Positions 8,571 through 18,300 of a stretch of DNA of 44,505 bases are shown here, piece by piece (the first letter of the stretch is position 1; each line of letters starts with the position of its first letter). A program made the position numbers and the translations under genes. Source of the stretch: a virus; IMG/VR virus record IMGVR_UViG_3300046698_000138, positions 1 to 44,505 of that record. The stretch is one strand, 5' to 3'. Under the pieces are notes generated by a model. That model did no database searches and was not told where the DNA came from. It was given only the letters and a program-made list of their open reading frames with translations.

Positions 8571-9730
8571 TGCAACAATTTAGATTTCACATCGTAAATC
8601 TTCCTCATACGGAAGTAACTAAGGAGTTTCTTCCGTGTGCTTACACCCAAAAGACTTTGAACTTTTGTAAAATGATGAAATCCCTCGGACATACAGTTTA
8701 CCTTTACGCTGGCGGCGAAAAGACTGATGCTCCGTGTGACGAGTTTATAAGTTGCATTAGTAAAGCAGACCAAGAGAAATATTTTGGAGCCACGGATTGG
8801 CATAAAGATATGTTTCCGATTGAATGGGACGAGAATCTTCCCTACTGGAAAACGATGAACAATAATGCAATAGCAGAGATTAAAAAGCGTGGACAGCCAA
8901 AAGATTTTGTTTGCTTAATTGGTGGAAGCTGTCAGGCCCCGATAGTCCAGGGTCTTCCCGAATACCTTTGTATGGAATTTGGAGTGGGGTATAAAGGAAT
9001 TTACGCTCCATTTAGAGTATTTGAGAGTTACGCCTGGATGAACCACGTTTACGGACTTCAGAAAATCGAAAACGGTCAATCTTACGATTGCGTGATTCCA
9101 AATTACTTTGACCCATTAGATTTTCCAGACCCTAAAGATGTCGTGCCGGAAGATTACTTTTTGTATATTGGTCGGATGATAACTCGTAAAGGGGCACATA
9201 TAGCAGTTGAAGCGACAGGGGTAGCTGGTAAAAAACTTAAAATGGCCGGTCAGGGATTTACTGAAGTTAAAGATGGGGTCTACAAGTCAAAAGAGTTTGA
9301 AGTTTCAGGCAAACATATTGAATATATGGGAGTGGTGGATGCAAAGCAAAGATTTGACTTGATGAGTAAAGCTAAAGCAGTATTCGTGCTGACACAATAC
9401 ATAGGTCCGTTTGAGGGAGTGCAAGCAGAAGCCAATCTTTGTGGAACTCCTGTAATAACGACAGACTGGGGATGTTTTACCGAGAACGTAATTGATGGAA
9501 TGAATGGATATAGAACCCGCACAATGGCAGAGATTCTTTGGGCGATGGAAAATGTCGATAAGCTAGACCGTACAAAGATTCGAGAATTTGCCATTAAGAA
9601 TTGGTCAATGGACAGAGTTAAGTATCAGTATCAAGCTTACTTCGAGCAGTTAGCGACTCTTTGGGATAAGGGTTGGTATAACAAACATTACGAACCAAGT
9701 TATCAGCGTTATCATAAATTTTTACCATAA
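8570..9730 (+). CDS. glycosyltransferase, GT-B fold (GT4-like)
   Basis: This 386-aa enzyme has the two-domain GT-B layout. The donor-binding half shows DYFLYIGRMITRKGAH (about 195-210), KLKMAGQGF, and FEGVQAEANLCGTPVITT (281-298). E287 fits the second Glu of the family's EX7E motif; the first position is Gly279. It presumably transfers a sugar from a nucleotide donor to an acceptor that cannot be told from sequence. It overlaps both neighbours by single bases inside the virion operon, so a virion protein or host surface glycan are both possible targets. Confidence 0.8.
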   Translation: MQQFRFHIVNLPHTEVTKEFLPCAYTQKTLNFCKMMKSLGHTVYLYAGGEKTDAPCDEFISCISKADQEKYFGATDWHKDMFPIEWDENLPYWKTMNNNAIAEIKKRGQPKDFVCLIGGSCQAPIVQGLPEYLCMEFGVGYKGIYAPFRVFESYAWMNHVYGLQKIENGQSYDCVIPNYFDPLDFPDPKDVVPEDYFLYIGRMITRKGAHIAVEATGVAGKKLKMAGQGFTEVKDGVYKSKEFEVSGKHIEYMGVVDAKQRFDLMSKAKAVFVLTQYIGPFEGVQAEANLCGTPVITTDWGCFTENVIDGMNGYRTRTMAEILWAMENVDKLDRTKIREFAIKNWSMDRVKYQYQAYFEQLATLWDKGWYNKHYEPSYQRYHKFLP

Positions 9731-11790
9731 TGGCACAGCTTCTTGACCCAATTACCCAACGTGACTTTTCCGCCGGCCGCATTGCAAAATCCGCCGTTGC
9801 GACTGCTCTGATGCCCAATTATTCTTCCCACTCTTTAACAAGTGCTATAAATTCGGTTGCTAATTCAATTAATGTAGATTTTTCCGAAGTTATTGGGTCG
9901 GGAATAGTTCGTAAAAGTAAAAAACAGTTTGTCCAAATAGCCGCTAATACCGTTATTCCTGTCGGCTATCAACCTGCGACAACCAACTTTGTTCCTATCT
10001 ATGGGACTAACCAAATAGCGCAAATCTTTTCTTTATCCAATCCTTTTACTCTTACATCTTTTTGGTTAAAACTTTCTAGGGTTGGAATACCAGTAGGATT
10101 TGCTACGCTTAAAATTCAGGGAGTTAGCGGCGGAGTGCCGAATGGAGTTGATTTACTTCCTCCTATAACTTTTGATGTAGCACAATTATCCGCCGCACCT
10201 ACATTTAATGTAGTTCCTTTTTATACACAAGGAAATGCGTTTATTAATGCAAGTCAAGTAGCTTTAGTCTTGTCTTATCCGTTAGGTGACGTAGTAAACA
10301 ATTATATTTTGGTTACTTTTGACAATACCACTACTGTTGCGGGGACTTCTGTACAGGAATCTACCAATTCCGGTTCTACTTGGTCAGGAGCAGCGGGCAC
10401 TTTATATTTTACGATGAACGCAGTTAATAACAGTTCTCCTTATAGTTCAAAACCTCTTGGTAATTTCTCTTTTTTAGGAGCAAATGTTGGAAGGAATGTT
10501 GTAGCTTTTGCCCAACCTAATGTAAATGTTGGAGTAATTTATTGGTGGCAGTATACCACAGGTTGGGCTGGCTCTTGGCAAGTTTCCACATTAAACAATC
10601 TTTCCAACAATGCCTTTGTCCGGTTTGCCTATGTAAATGGTTCGGTTTTTGAAGCAAATGGAGCTCAAGTGATGCACGATTCGTCCGATTATGGCAATAC
10701 TTGGGGAGTGCTTAATTCTATTACCGCCAACAGTGTTATTCCTTCCTTATTACTTTTTTCCCAAGGCAGATTATTGGCTTCGGGATATTCGGTTTATCCT
10801 AATCGAATTTATTTTTCCAGTTTAGTTGACCCAACTGCTCCAGGAGGAGTATTTATAACTTGGAATACTGACCCAACAGCCGGAGATTTTTTGGATATTG
10901 ATTCCAGTTCCGGTCCGATTACGGGGTGGGCTAATTCGTCTACTTTGACCTTGGTATTTACGACTAATGGGATGTATCGGTTGAATTCCATCTCCAAAAC
11001 TGTCGATGCCGAAAATGTATATAATGTTGGAGCAGTCGGCCAGGAGACGATAACTTCTTGCCAGGGATTAGTTTATTTTTACTCTGGTAAAGGTATCTAT
11101 TCTACCGACAGCACTTTCCCCCAGCAAATTTCAAGAATTGGAGTCCAAGATTTTGTAGATGCAATCCAAGTCCCAACTGAAGTTTATGCTTGGGCGGATG
11201 AGTTTAATGTTTACTTTTCCATAGGAAGCGTAACCTTAAAGTATGGACCGGAAGATAAGAGAACTTATAATAATGTAGTATTAAAATTTTCCCCTCGTGA
11301 CCAAAATTGGCAGGTTTTTACTTATAACCAGCAGCTTGCTCAAACCAGTATCTTTGGTCCAGAACCGAATTTTGGTAATACAATAAATAATGAAATTTTG
11401 CCAGGACTTTTGACAATTCAGTATAATGGATATTTAGCTTGGGTAAATAATGAAACTATCTCCGATGACAGTGGAGCTATCCCCTATAGTCTAGAAACTC
11501 AAGAGCAGGAATTTGGCAATCGAGCTCATACTAAAGATATTAGCGATGAAATTGTGGTGTTTACAAAAAATGGCACTGATGGGATGTTCTCGGTTAAAGA
11601 AAATGATGGTGATTTTAATAGTTCAAATATGACGCTTAATAATCGGGTAAATGTTGGAACAGACATAGATTTTGAAGCTGAATTTTTTACTTTTCGGTGG
11701 CAGGGAGAAGCTTTGAACTCACGGCCGATTTTAGAAGGTTATCATTTGCCAAAAGTTACAGATTTAGGGATTATTAACAAGAATCAATAG
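9730..11790 (+). CDS. tail-tube B / P22 gp10-like tail protein
   Basis: This 686-aa, Ser/Asn/aromatic-rich beta protein begins MAQLLDPITQRDFSAG, an N-terminal pattern seen in podoviral tail proteins. Its C-terminal half has propeller-like phrases (RLLASGYSVYPNRIYFS, NGMYRLNSIS, GPEDKRTYNNVVLKFSP followed by WQVFTYN) that I associate with tail tubular protein B and P22 gp10-type proteins. A further beta module (about 110-240) is inserted. It would form the tail tube or needle base below the adaptor. Confidence 0.6.
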   Translation: MAQLLDPITQRDFSAGRIAKSAVATALMPNYSSHSLTSAINSVANSINVDFSEVIGSGIVRKSKKQFVQIAANTVIPVGYQPATTNFVPIYGTNQIAQIFSLSNPFTLTSFWLKLSRVGIPVGFATLKIQGVSGGVPNGVDLLPPITFDVAQLSAAPTFNVVPFYTQGNAFINASQVALVLSYPLGDVVNNYILVTFDNTTTVAGTSVQESTNSGSTWSGAAGTLYFTMNAVNNSSPYSSKPLGNFSFLGANVGRNVVAFAQPNVNVGVIYWWQYTTGWAGSWQVSTLNNLSNNAFVRFAYVNGSVFEANGAQVMHDSSDYGNTWGVLNSITANSVIPSLLLFSQGRLLASGYSVYPNRIYFSSLVDPTAPGGVFITWNTDPTAGDFLDIDSSSGPITGWANSSTLTLVFTTNGMYRLNSISKTVDAENVYNVGAVGQETITSCQGLVYFYSGKGIYSTDSTFPQQISRIGVQDFVDAIQVPTEVYAWADEFNVYFSIGSVTLKYGPEDKRTYNNVVLKFSPRDQNWQVFTYNQQLAQTSIFGPEPNFGNTINNEILPGLLTIQYNGYLAWVNNETISDDSGAIPYSLETQEQEFGNRAHTKDISDEIVVFTKNGTDGMFSVKENDGDFNSSNMTLNNRVNVGTDIDFEAEFFTFRWQGEALNSRPILEGYHLPKVTDLGIINKNQ

Positions 11791-11791
11791 T

Positions 11792-12535
11792 ATGGACACA
11801 GGTAATTACAATTCAGTTGGAATTTCCCAAACGGGGCCGGCGATGAACCAGTCGCCTTCTTCTAATCCTGGAATTGTTTACCAGCCAGCTAACACTCCAA
11901 CTAATCCTGGTGCGTTAAAAGTTGCCCGTCAGACTTCGGAAAACATTAAATTTTTAGCTAAAGATGGTGGCTATGTTAATATAGGAACGATTGATACTTC
12001 TCCGGCGACTACTGCGGGAAGTGCGGGAATAGAAATTTTTGGTCCTAATGGAGATTTGATTTGGTTCATTGGAGATGCCGAACCTGTTGCTTTACAAATT
12101 AGCGGAGCGGCTGACCGCAACACTCCGATTCCTTTAGTTTCAATTACTGATAGTTCTTTACAGGAAGATGCCGCTTTAAGTATCGATGTTAAAAATTCTT
12201 CTGATGGTTTGGACATAGCAGCTGAGGGTTCCGGTGTAGGACTTAGTGTTACAAATAACGGAACAGGAACAAATAATTTAGTTGAAATTATAAATAGTAA
12301 TGCGTCTAATTTTGATTCTCCGTTAGAGATAGGAAGCAATGCTGTTATTTCATCGCATTTTTTAAAATTATTGAATCTTCAATCTGCGGGAGCTCATAGC
12401 ATATATCTTTATACATCGGATGGAACTACTCCTAATTTAGTTTTAAGCGGAAATGTTGGAGATGTTTGTTTATGGGCATCAGCAACTGGTCAAATGGCTC
12501 GTTGCACGGGAACAACTAATTGGACTTTAATTTAA
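11792..12535 (+). CDS. beta-rich tail-associated protein
   Basis: The 247-aa product starts one base after the preceding stop. It has a disordered Pro/Asn/Ser N-terminus and then Gly/Asn/Asp-rich beta strands, including GYVNIGTIDTSP and IEIFGPNGDLIWFIGDAEP. The C-terminus (YTSDGTTPNLVLSGNVGDVCLWASATGQMARC) looks like a small tip domain of fibre proteins. Likely an accessory fibre; no family assigned. Confidence 0.5.
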   Translation: MDTGNYNSVGISQTGPAMNQSPSSNPGIVYQPANTPTNPGALKVARQTSENIKFLAKDGGYVNIGTIDTSPATTAGSAGIEIFGPNGDLIWFIGDAEPVALQISGAADRNTPIPLVSITDSSLQEDAALSIDVKNSSDGLDIAAEGSGVGLSVTNNGTGTNNLVEIINSNASNFDSPLEIGSNAVISSHFLKLLNLQSAGAHSIYLYTSDGTTPNLVLSGNVGDVCLWASATGQMARCTGTTNWTLI

Positions 12536-12541
12536 AATTTT

Positions 12542-13399
12542 ATGGCTGACACAACGCAAGGTTTACAAATGCCAGTATTTTACAAACCGGACATAAACAG
12601 TCCGCAAGTTTATGATGCCCAAGGCAATGCTTTAAGTTACGACCAATACATTGCCGCCGGCGGGCAACCTGATTTTAGTAATGTGCAAAGTGCTGCGGTT
12701 CCCACTCCAAAAGGCACTACTGGGTCAATTTGGGATGTGCCTGGGATGTCTGCGCTAATGGGGACGCTTACTCCAGGAGACAAAGCCTTTGTTGAATCAA
12801 TGTGGAATTTCCAACAAGGACAGTATACTTCTGGCGGAAGCGGAACGATTGACCAAGGGAGTATAGACAAAGCGATGCAAATAATGTCCACTGACCCGAA
12901 TATTAAAGCCACTTATGGCGATGCGGCAGCACTAGCCGCTAAAGATTTAGCTTTTAGTTTACAACAGATTACTAATAATCAACAGACCGGACAGGCTGCA
13001 CTTGCCGCTACTCAAACCCAACAACAGCAAGCCCTACAACAGCAAATACAGGGAGCTGGCGGAATTATTAGCGGATTTAATAAACAAGCTCAAAACCAAC
13101 TTCAAGCTCAACAAGCTGATGTCATTCAAAGCACTCGTTCACAACTTCAGCAGCAAATTCAAACCTTAGGTTCAAATTATGAATCTCAGTATGGTTCAGC
13201 GTTCCCTGGCACTGGCGGGTCGTCTACCATTACCGCAGGGGGACCTTTGACCGGACAAGTGACTTATAACCCAACCGGTGGAATTATAGGGACGCAAAAT
13301 CAGGCACAATATAATGCAGAGCAAACTCAAGGACAAGCACTTGGGATATTACCTTCCGTTTCGTCTACGGGAGTATTAAATACGGGAGGAACAAAATAA
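12542..13399 (+). CDS. glutamine-rich ejection protein candidate
   Basis: This 285-aa protein has a central Gln/Ala-rich helical part (about 140-215) and a Gly/Thr-rich tail. It is the first of three consecutive genes of growing size (285, 640 and 1267 aa) that end the tail module, recalling the T7 gp14-gp15-gp16 set of internal virion proteins. That comparison rests on order and size, not on a shared motif. Its stop overlaps the next start. Confidence 0.5.
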   Translation: MADTTQGLQMPVFYKPDINSPQVYDAQGNALSYDQYIAAGGQPDFSNVQSAAVPTPKGTTGSIWDVPGMSALMGTLTPGDKAFVESMWNFQQGQYTSGGSGTIDQGSIDKAMQIMSTDPNIKATYGDAAALAAKDLAFSLQQITNNQQTGQAALAATQTQQQQALQQQIQGAGGIISGFNKQAQNQLQAQQADVIQSTRSQLQQQIQTLGSNYESQYGSAFPGTGGSSTITAGGPLTGQVTYNPTGGIIGTQNQAQYNAEQTQGQALGILPSVSSTGVLNTGGTK

Positions 13400-15321
13400 T
13401 GGCACTTCCACAGCAATTTTTAAATCAATACGGACAGACAATAACCGATGATGGCTCTAGCGGAGCGACAGGCCCCGTTGCGCCTTTTGGTCCAGACGCT
13501 CCTCAAGCGACAGACCCAAACGCAACAGACCCTAATGCAAATCCGCCGGCAGGGCAAACTACTCAACCTCAAGGCGCAGGTCAAGGCAGTGCTCTTGGAG
13601 CAACTCCTGGGGCTACCTCTGGGGCGGGAGCGGGAGCTTCTTCTGGAATGGGTGGAATGGGTGTAAGCCAGTCTAATCCTTTCGCTTTATCCCAGGCAAT
13701 GGGAATTATGCAGGGACAGATTACCAATAATAACGGACTGGTTGACCAAAAAAACTTAATACTCCAACAGCTTTACGGAGTGCCTTTAACTGATGCCCAA
13801 AAAGCTACAATGGACCCTTCTCTGGCTTCTGTTTTAAATAGTGGAGACCGCAATGCCATTGATTTTAACTTGCGACTTTTAAACGACCAGATTGCCGGAC
13901 GCACTAATACTCTTGACCAAAGTATTTCAACTCTTACGACCGGATATAACACGGCAGTTCAGCAAGCGGAGACAGATAAAAATGATGCGGTTACTAATGT
14001 TTTAAATTATGCTAAAGCCAACGGACAAAAGCCCTCAACTATTATGCAAGCCCTTTATCCGCAATATGCTCAACAGTTAGGACCGATGCTTGACCAGATT
14101 GCCGCACCTTACGGAGCTTACATCCCCCCAGCGGCAGGGAGCACGGGTATTACTTCACTCGGTTCGTTGCTTGGTTACTATACACAAGGCAATGCTTCTA
14201 CAACGCCTGGGGATGGCTATACAGGGGCTATTTTACAACAACTCCAAGGAACGGGAGTTACTTTAGATTCTCCGCCCGACCAACTTATGGGATATATCCC
14301 CCAGATTGCCCAGGGGATTGCCAATGGAGAAAATATTTCTCCTGCACTTTTAGCGGCAACCAATAATCCAGGAGCGATTGAACAAGCTACGGCAGAAATG
14401 TATGGTTTACCGACTACTGCTAATGGCTATACTGATTCTAATGGAATTACTTATGCCAAATTCGCAGACCAAGATACGGGGATGCAAGCTCTCCAAACCT
14501 TGGTAGGAAATTATCTCCAGACAGGAGCTACTCCGATAGATGCCGCTCCGCCGGACCCTAAAGACCCCAAGAGTAATGTTATTGACCCAACTACCGGACT
14601 TTCCGCTAATTCTATTTATGAAAATGCTATTGAGTATGCCTTTACCGGCAAGACTCCAGCGTTAGGTTTGGGTAATGCTACTCAGACTAGGGCAGCTAGA
14701 GATGCTATTCAGAATAAGGCTGGAGCGATTGCGGCGGCTGCTGGACAGACTTTCCCACAACTTCAGGCTCTTTATAAGTCTAATGAGACAGCAGCTACCC
14801 AGACTGTTGAACGGCTTGCTAGGGTGGAATCGGTGTCTCAAGCTATGACTTTAAATATTCCCCGTTTAATGACCTTGGCTGACCAAGTAAAAGCTGAAGG
14901 GATAGATATTACTGAAGCTGACTTACAGTCTTCAGCAGCGACGATTGAAAGTAAATTTGGTTCCGGTCCAGCTGCCTCCTATATCGAACTTATAAATACT
15001 ATGCGGTCTGACTACTCGGCTATGCAATCTGGTTTGGCCGGTTCTCGTGGTGGACAGTTCTTTGCCGCTCAAGCTGCGGATGCTATTCCGATTGGACTTT
15101 CCAGTGAGCAGTATAAAGCGATTGGTGATACTATTCAGCTTTCTTCCCAAAATGCCACACAAGCTATTAATGGTGAAACGCAAACATTATTGGGTATTAG
15201 TGGTGGACTTGGTGCACAAGTCCCTGGGGGAACGAGTGGACCTTCAGGTGCAGCTACTCCTACTACAACTCCTGCTACTACTCCAACTAATCCTAATGAC
15301 CCATTAAATCTAGGACTTTAA
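13399..15321 (+). CDS. internal virion protein with hydrolase-like segment
   Basis: The 640-aa product has a disordered Pro/Gly/Ala-rich N-terminus (to about 90), a helical middle and an Ala/Gln-rich helical C-terminal half. Residues about 315-375 contain TNNPGAI, followed by GYTDSNGITYAKFADQ and TGMQALQTLVGNY. This spacing resembles the N-N-P-G ... D-x-x-G-(F/I)-A-x-F ... (G)-x-x-A-L pattern of phage structural muramidase-like domains. I infer a peptidoglycan-opening or ejection role; the catalytic residues cannot be confirmed by eye. Confidence 0.5.
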   Translation: MALPQQFLNQYGQTITDDGSSGATGPVAPFGPDAPQATDPNATDPNANPPAGQTTQPQGAGQGSALGATPGATSGAGAGASSGMGGMGVSQSNPFALSQAMGIMQGQITNNNGLVDQKNLILQQLYGVPLTDAQKATMDPSLASVLNSGDRNAIDFNLRLLNDQIAGRTNTLDQSISTLTTGYNTAVQQAETDKNDAVTNVLNYAKANGQKPSTIMQALYPQYAQQLGPMLDQIAAPYGAYIPPAAGSTGITSLGSLLGYYTQGNASTTPGDGYTGAILQQLQGTGVTLDSPPDQLMGYIPQIAQGIANGENISPALLAATNNPGAIEQATAEMYGLPTTANGYTDSNGITYAKFADQDTGMQALQTLVGNYLQTGATPIDAAPPDPKDPKSNVIDPTTGLSANSIYENAIEYAFTGKTPALGLGNATQTRAARDAIQNKAGAIAAAAGQTFPQLQALYKSNETAATQTVERLARVESVSQAMTLNIPRLMTLADQVKAEGIDITEADLQSSAATIESKFGSGPAASYIELINTMRSDYSAMQSGLAGSRGGQFFAAQAADAIPIGLSSEQYKAIGDTIQLSSQNATQAINGETQTLLGISGGLGAQVPGGTSGPSGAATPTTTPATTPTNPNDPLNLGL

Positions 15322-15322
15322 T

Positions 15323-18300
15323 ATGCCCCAACCTATTTTTGGAAATTCTTTTGCTCCTTCTGTTTTAGGAAGACAAGCGGCTGCAACGCCGCCGACTCCT
15401 ACCGTGACCCCAGCGTCTCCTCCTCCCGCTACTCCTGCCGGAGTTCCTGCACAACAGACACAGCCTAAGATGACCTATCAACAATTCGGAGATACAATTA
15501 AGCAGAAATATCCTGCTTATCAAGACCAAAATAGTGCGGTTTTGGCTCAGCATATTTTGGCTAAATATCCGCAATATCAGAGTCAGGTAATAGGAAACCA
15601 CGATATATCTCAGGGAGTAGTGAGTGCTGTTTTGGGGCAAACTGGTTTGGCTAAACTAGACCAACCTGCATATAGTATGGGAGCAGATAATAAATCAGGA
15701 CTTATCGGAACGGTTGCTAAAGAGGGAGCTAATATCGGGAAATCTTTAGGTAAATTTGCGGTTGGTGTGGGTCAGTTTTTAGACCCGATTACCACAGCAC
15801 AAAAGATTGGACAGATTCCAGGAGCTATTGCAGGTTATGCAAAAGATTTAAGCGGGGCACAACAATCAGCGCAACAGGCATCACAGACCCTAGCTAAAGC
15901 TCAGGCTAGTGATATAGCTCACGGCAAAGCTCCAATAAAACCGTTGGCTCAGTCTCCGAGCACTTCTAGTTTGACCCCTGATTTTGCTAAAGCAGCTTGG
16001 CAGACAATTGCCCCCCCTGATGTTCAAAAATTGGCTCAGGGAAAAGTTACCGATGCCTTACAATCCACGGCTGAAGACCCTTATCAGCTTGCGCCGGCGT
16101 TTTTGATGCTTAAAGGAGTCCTCGATACTCCTACGGGAACAGACGTTGTTGATGAAAAATCAGGTGATGTTAAACCAGGAACGATTGGTGATACTAAAAT
16201 TGGTAGTGCGATTGATAAAACTATTTCCAAAACGGCAGCTCCAATTATTAAAGCGGGCGAATATGTTAGTGGTAAAATTGGTGATTTTGCTAAGACGGTT
16301 GCTAAATTTGGAACATCTCAAGCGACCGGACTTTCTCCCAAAACTATTACTACAATTTTAGATAATCCCGAAAAGTTCTTTGGTAAAGATTATTCGAGCG
16401 ATTTTACCAGAGAGGCTTTGGCCGATAAAGTTAAAACGGCCATCGATTCCCGAATTTCCGACCTTTCCGAGACCGGTAAAGAATATCAAGCCATACGTAA
16501 ATCTGATGAGACTGTTTCTGTGCCAATGGCTAAATCAGGCATACCCGCTCCGGTTCAAGCAATGTTGGATAAGTTTGGCATTACCCTTGGTGAAGATAAA
16601 GAAGGGAATCCGGCAATTGAGACCACGGCTGAATCCGTTCCGATGAGTAAATCTGACATCTCTGCTTTACAAGATTTCTTAGATAAATTTGGCGACAAAG
16701 ATGAACTCTCCGCTAATGCTTTTCTTAATGCCCGTAAAGCTTTATCTAATATGTCGAGTTATGACGCAGCCAAAACTGATGCGGCGGATGCTATGGCTCG
16801 TCAACTTCGAACGGAATATGATAAATTAGGTAAAACTCAATTAACAGGACTTCAGGCTTTAGATGAAGCATACGCTCCTGAAACTAAACTACTTCAACAG
16901 ATTAAAAAAGATTACCTTAATCCCGATGGTTCATTTAAAGATACCGCTATTTCCAAGCTTGCCAATCTTACCAATGCGGGCAGAGAATCGGTGCTGGCCC
17001 GACTTGAGCAAATTGTTCCTGGTATTAGTAAGGAAATTACGGTCTTAAAAGCTGTTGAAGATATAGCTGCCGCCGGCGGACAGAAAGTTGGAACTTATAG
17101 CCGTGCTGCACTTTCAGGCGGTGGGGCAGTAGCGGCTGTTGCTACCGGCAATATTCCTTTACTGGCTGGCGCAATAACCGAGGCCATTCTCTCAAATCCG
17201 ACCGTAGCGACACAGATATTGGCTGGATGGGGTAAGATGATGGGTGTGGACGTTTCCGGCACTTTAAACAAAGTTTTTAACACCGACATCCCAGGCACAC
17301 CAAAAGTTCCAACAGCAGAAGATTCTATTGGTGGACCGCCACCCCCAAAAGGTGAGGGCGAAACCCCTTCAACTACTACCTTAAAAGGGTTGGCTAAAGA
17401 TGCTAAAGACAATGGAGGAATAACGGTTGATTATAATGGAAATAAAGTTACTACGGGGTATGCTTTTAGCACTTTGGATAAGGCTAATGAAACAGCCTTG
17501 ACAATGGACGAGAATTTTGATAGTATATTCGTAGACAAGTTTAATGAGTTTAAAGCTAAATATGGAGCTGATTCTACTAATAATTTCGGCGGATGGGTGC
17601 AAGATGGTAAATTTATTGTAGATAACAGCTATGTTTCTCAAGATTTAACACAATCATTATATGATGCAATCCTCAAAAAGCAAGACGCCGTTGGCGACCT
17701 CGCCAAATACGCCTCCGGACAAGACGGGACAATCTACATTACCAAGGAGAATATTGCTTCCTTACAGCCTCTCGGCCGAGGAAGCTTTGAAAGCAGTCAA
17801 AGCCCATTTAGGGATTGGCAAGAAGCCGTAGATTATTATACGGGAAAGGATTTTAAAAATGCCCAAGACATCCAAACCCCCAGTCAAGGGGGACAAACTA
17901 GCGTCTCGCCAGTTCAATCAACCCAACCTCAAGGAGCACCAGCAGAACCTGGAGTGGCTGGCAGCCAAGCTCAAAATCCCCCTGTCGGAGATGTATCTGG
18001 TGGACGACTTTTACCGTCAGTGGAAAATCAAGCCGGACCAGAAAATATCATTAGAGGAGGTCCTCAAAGTGATTCAATACGATTGGTCCAAAAACAACAA
18101 TACACTACAAGCAATTCAGGATTGGGAAGCGAAGAATTCCCAGTCCCCGAAAGAGGCTTCCCAGATTACCACGCCGACGACCTAAATTCTCAATTAGAAA
18201 AGGTTTATAACCAATCACATTTAGACGCTAAAATTTCCAAAAGTTCAGTTGGCAGTTATTTGGATAATATTACTCCCATTTTAAAAAACAGCGGTATACC

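Noticed and set aside
9618-9818. Minus-strand frame across the glycosyltransferase-tail joint
   Set aside because: Overlaps two strongly supported genes on the other strand and lacks a start context.
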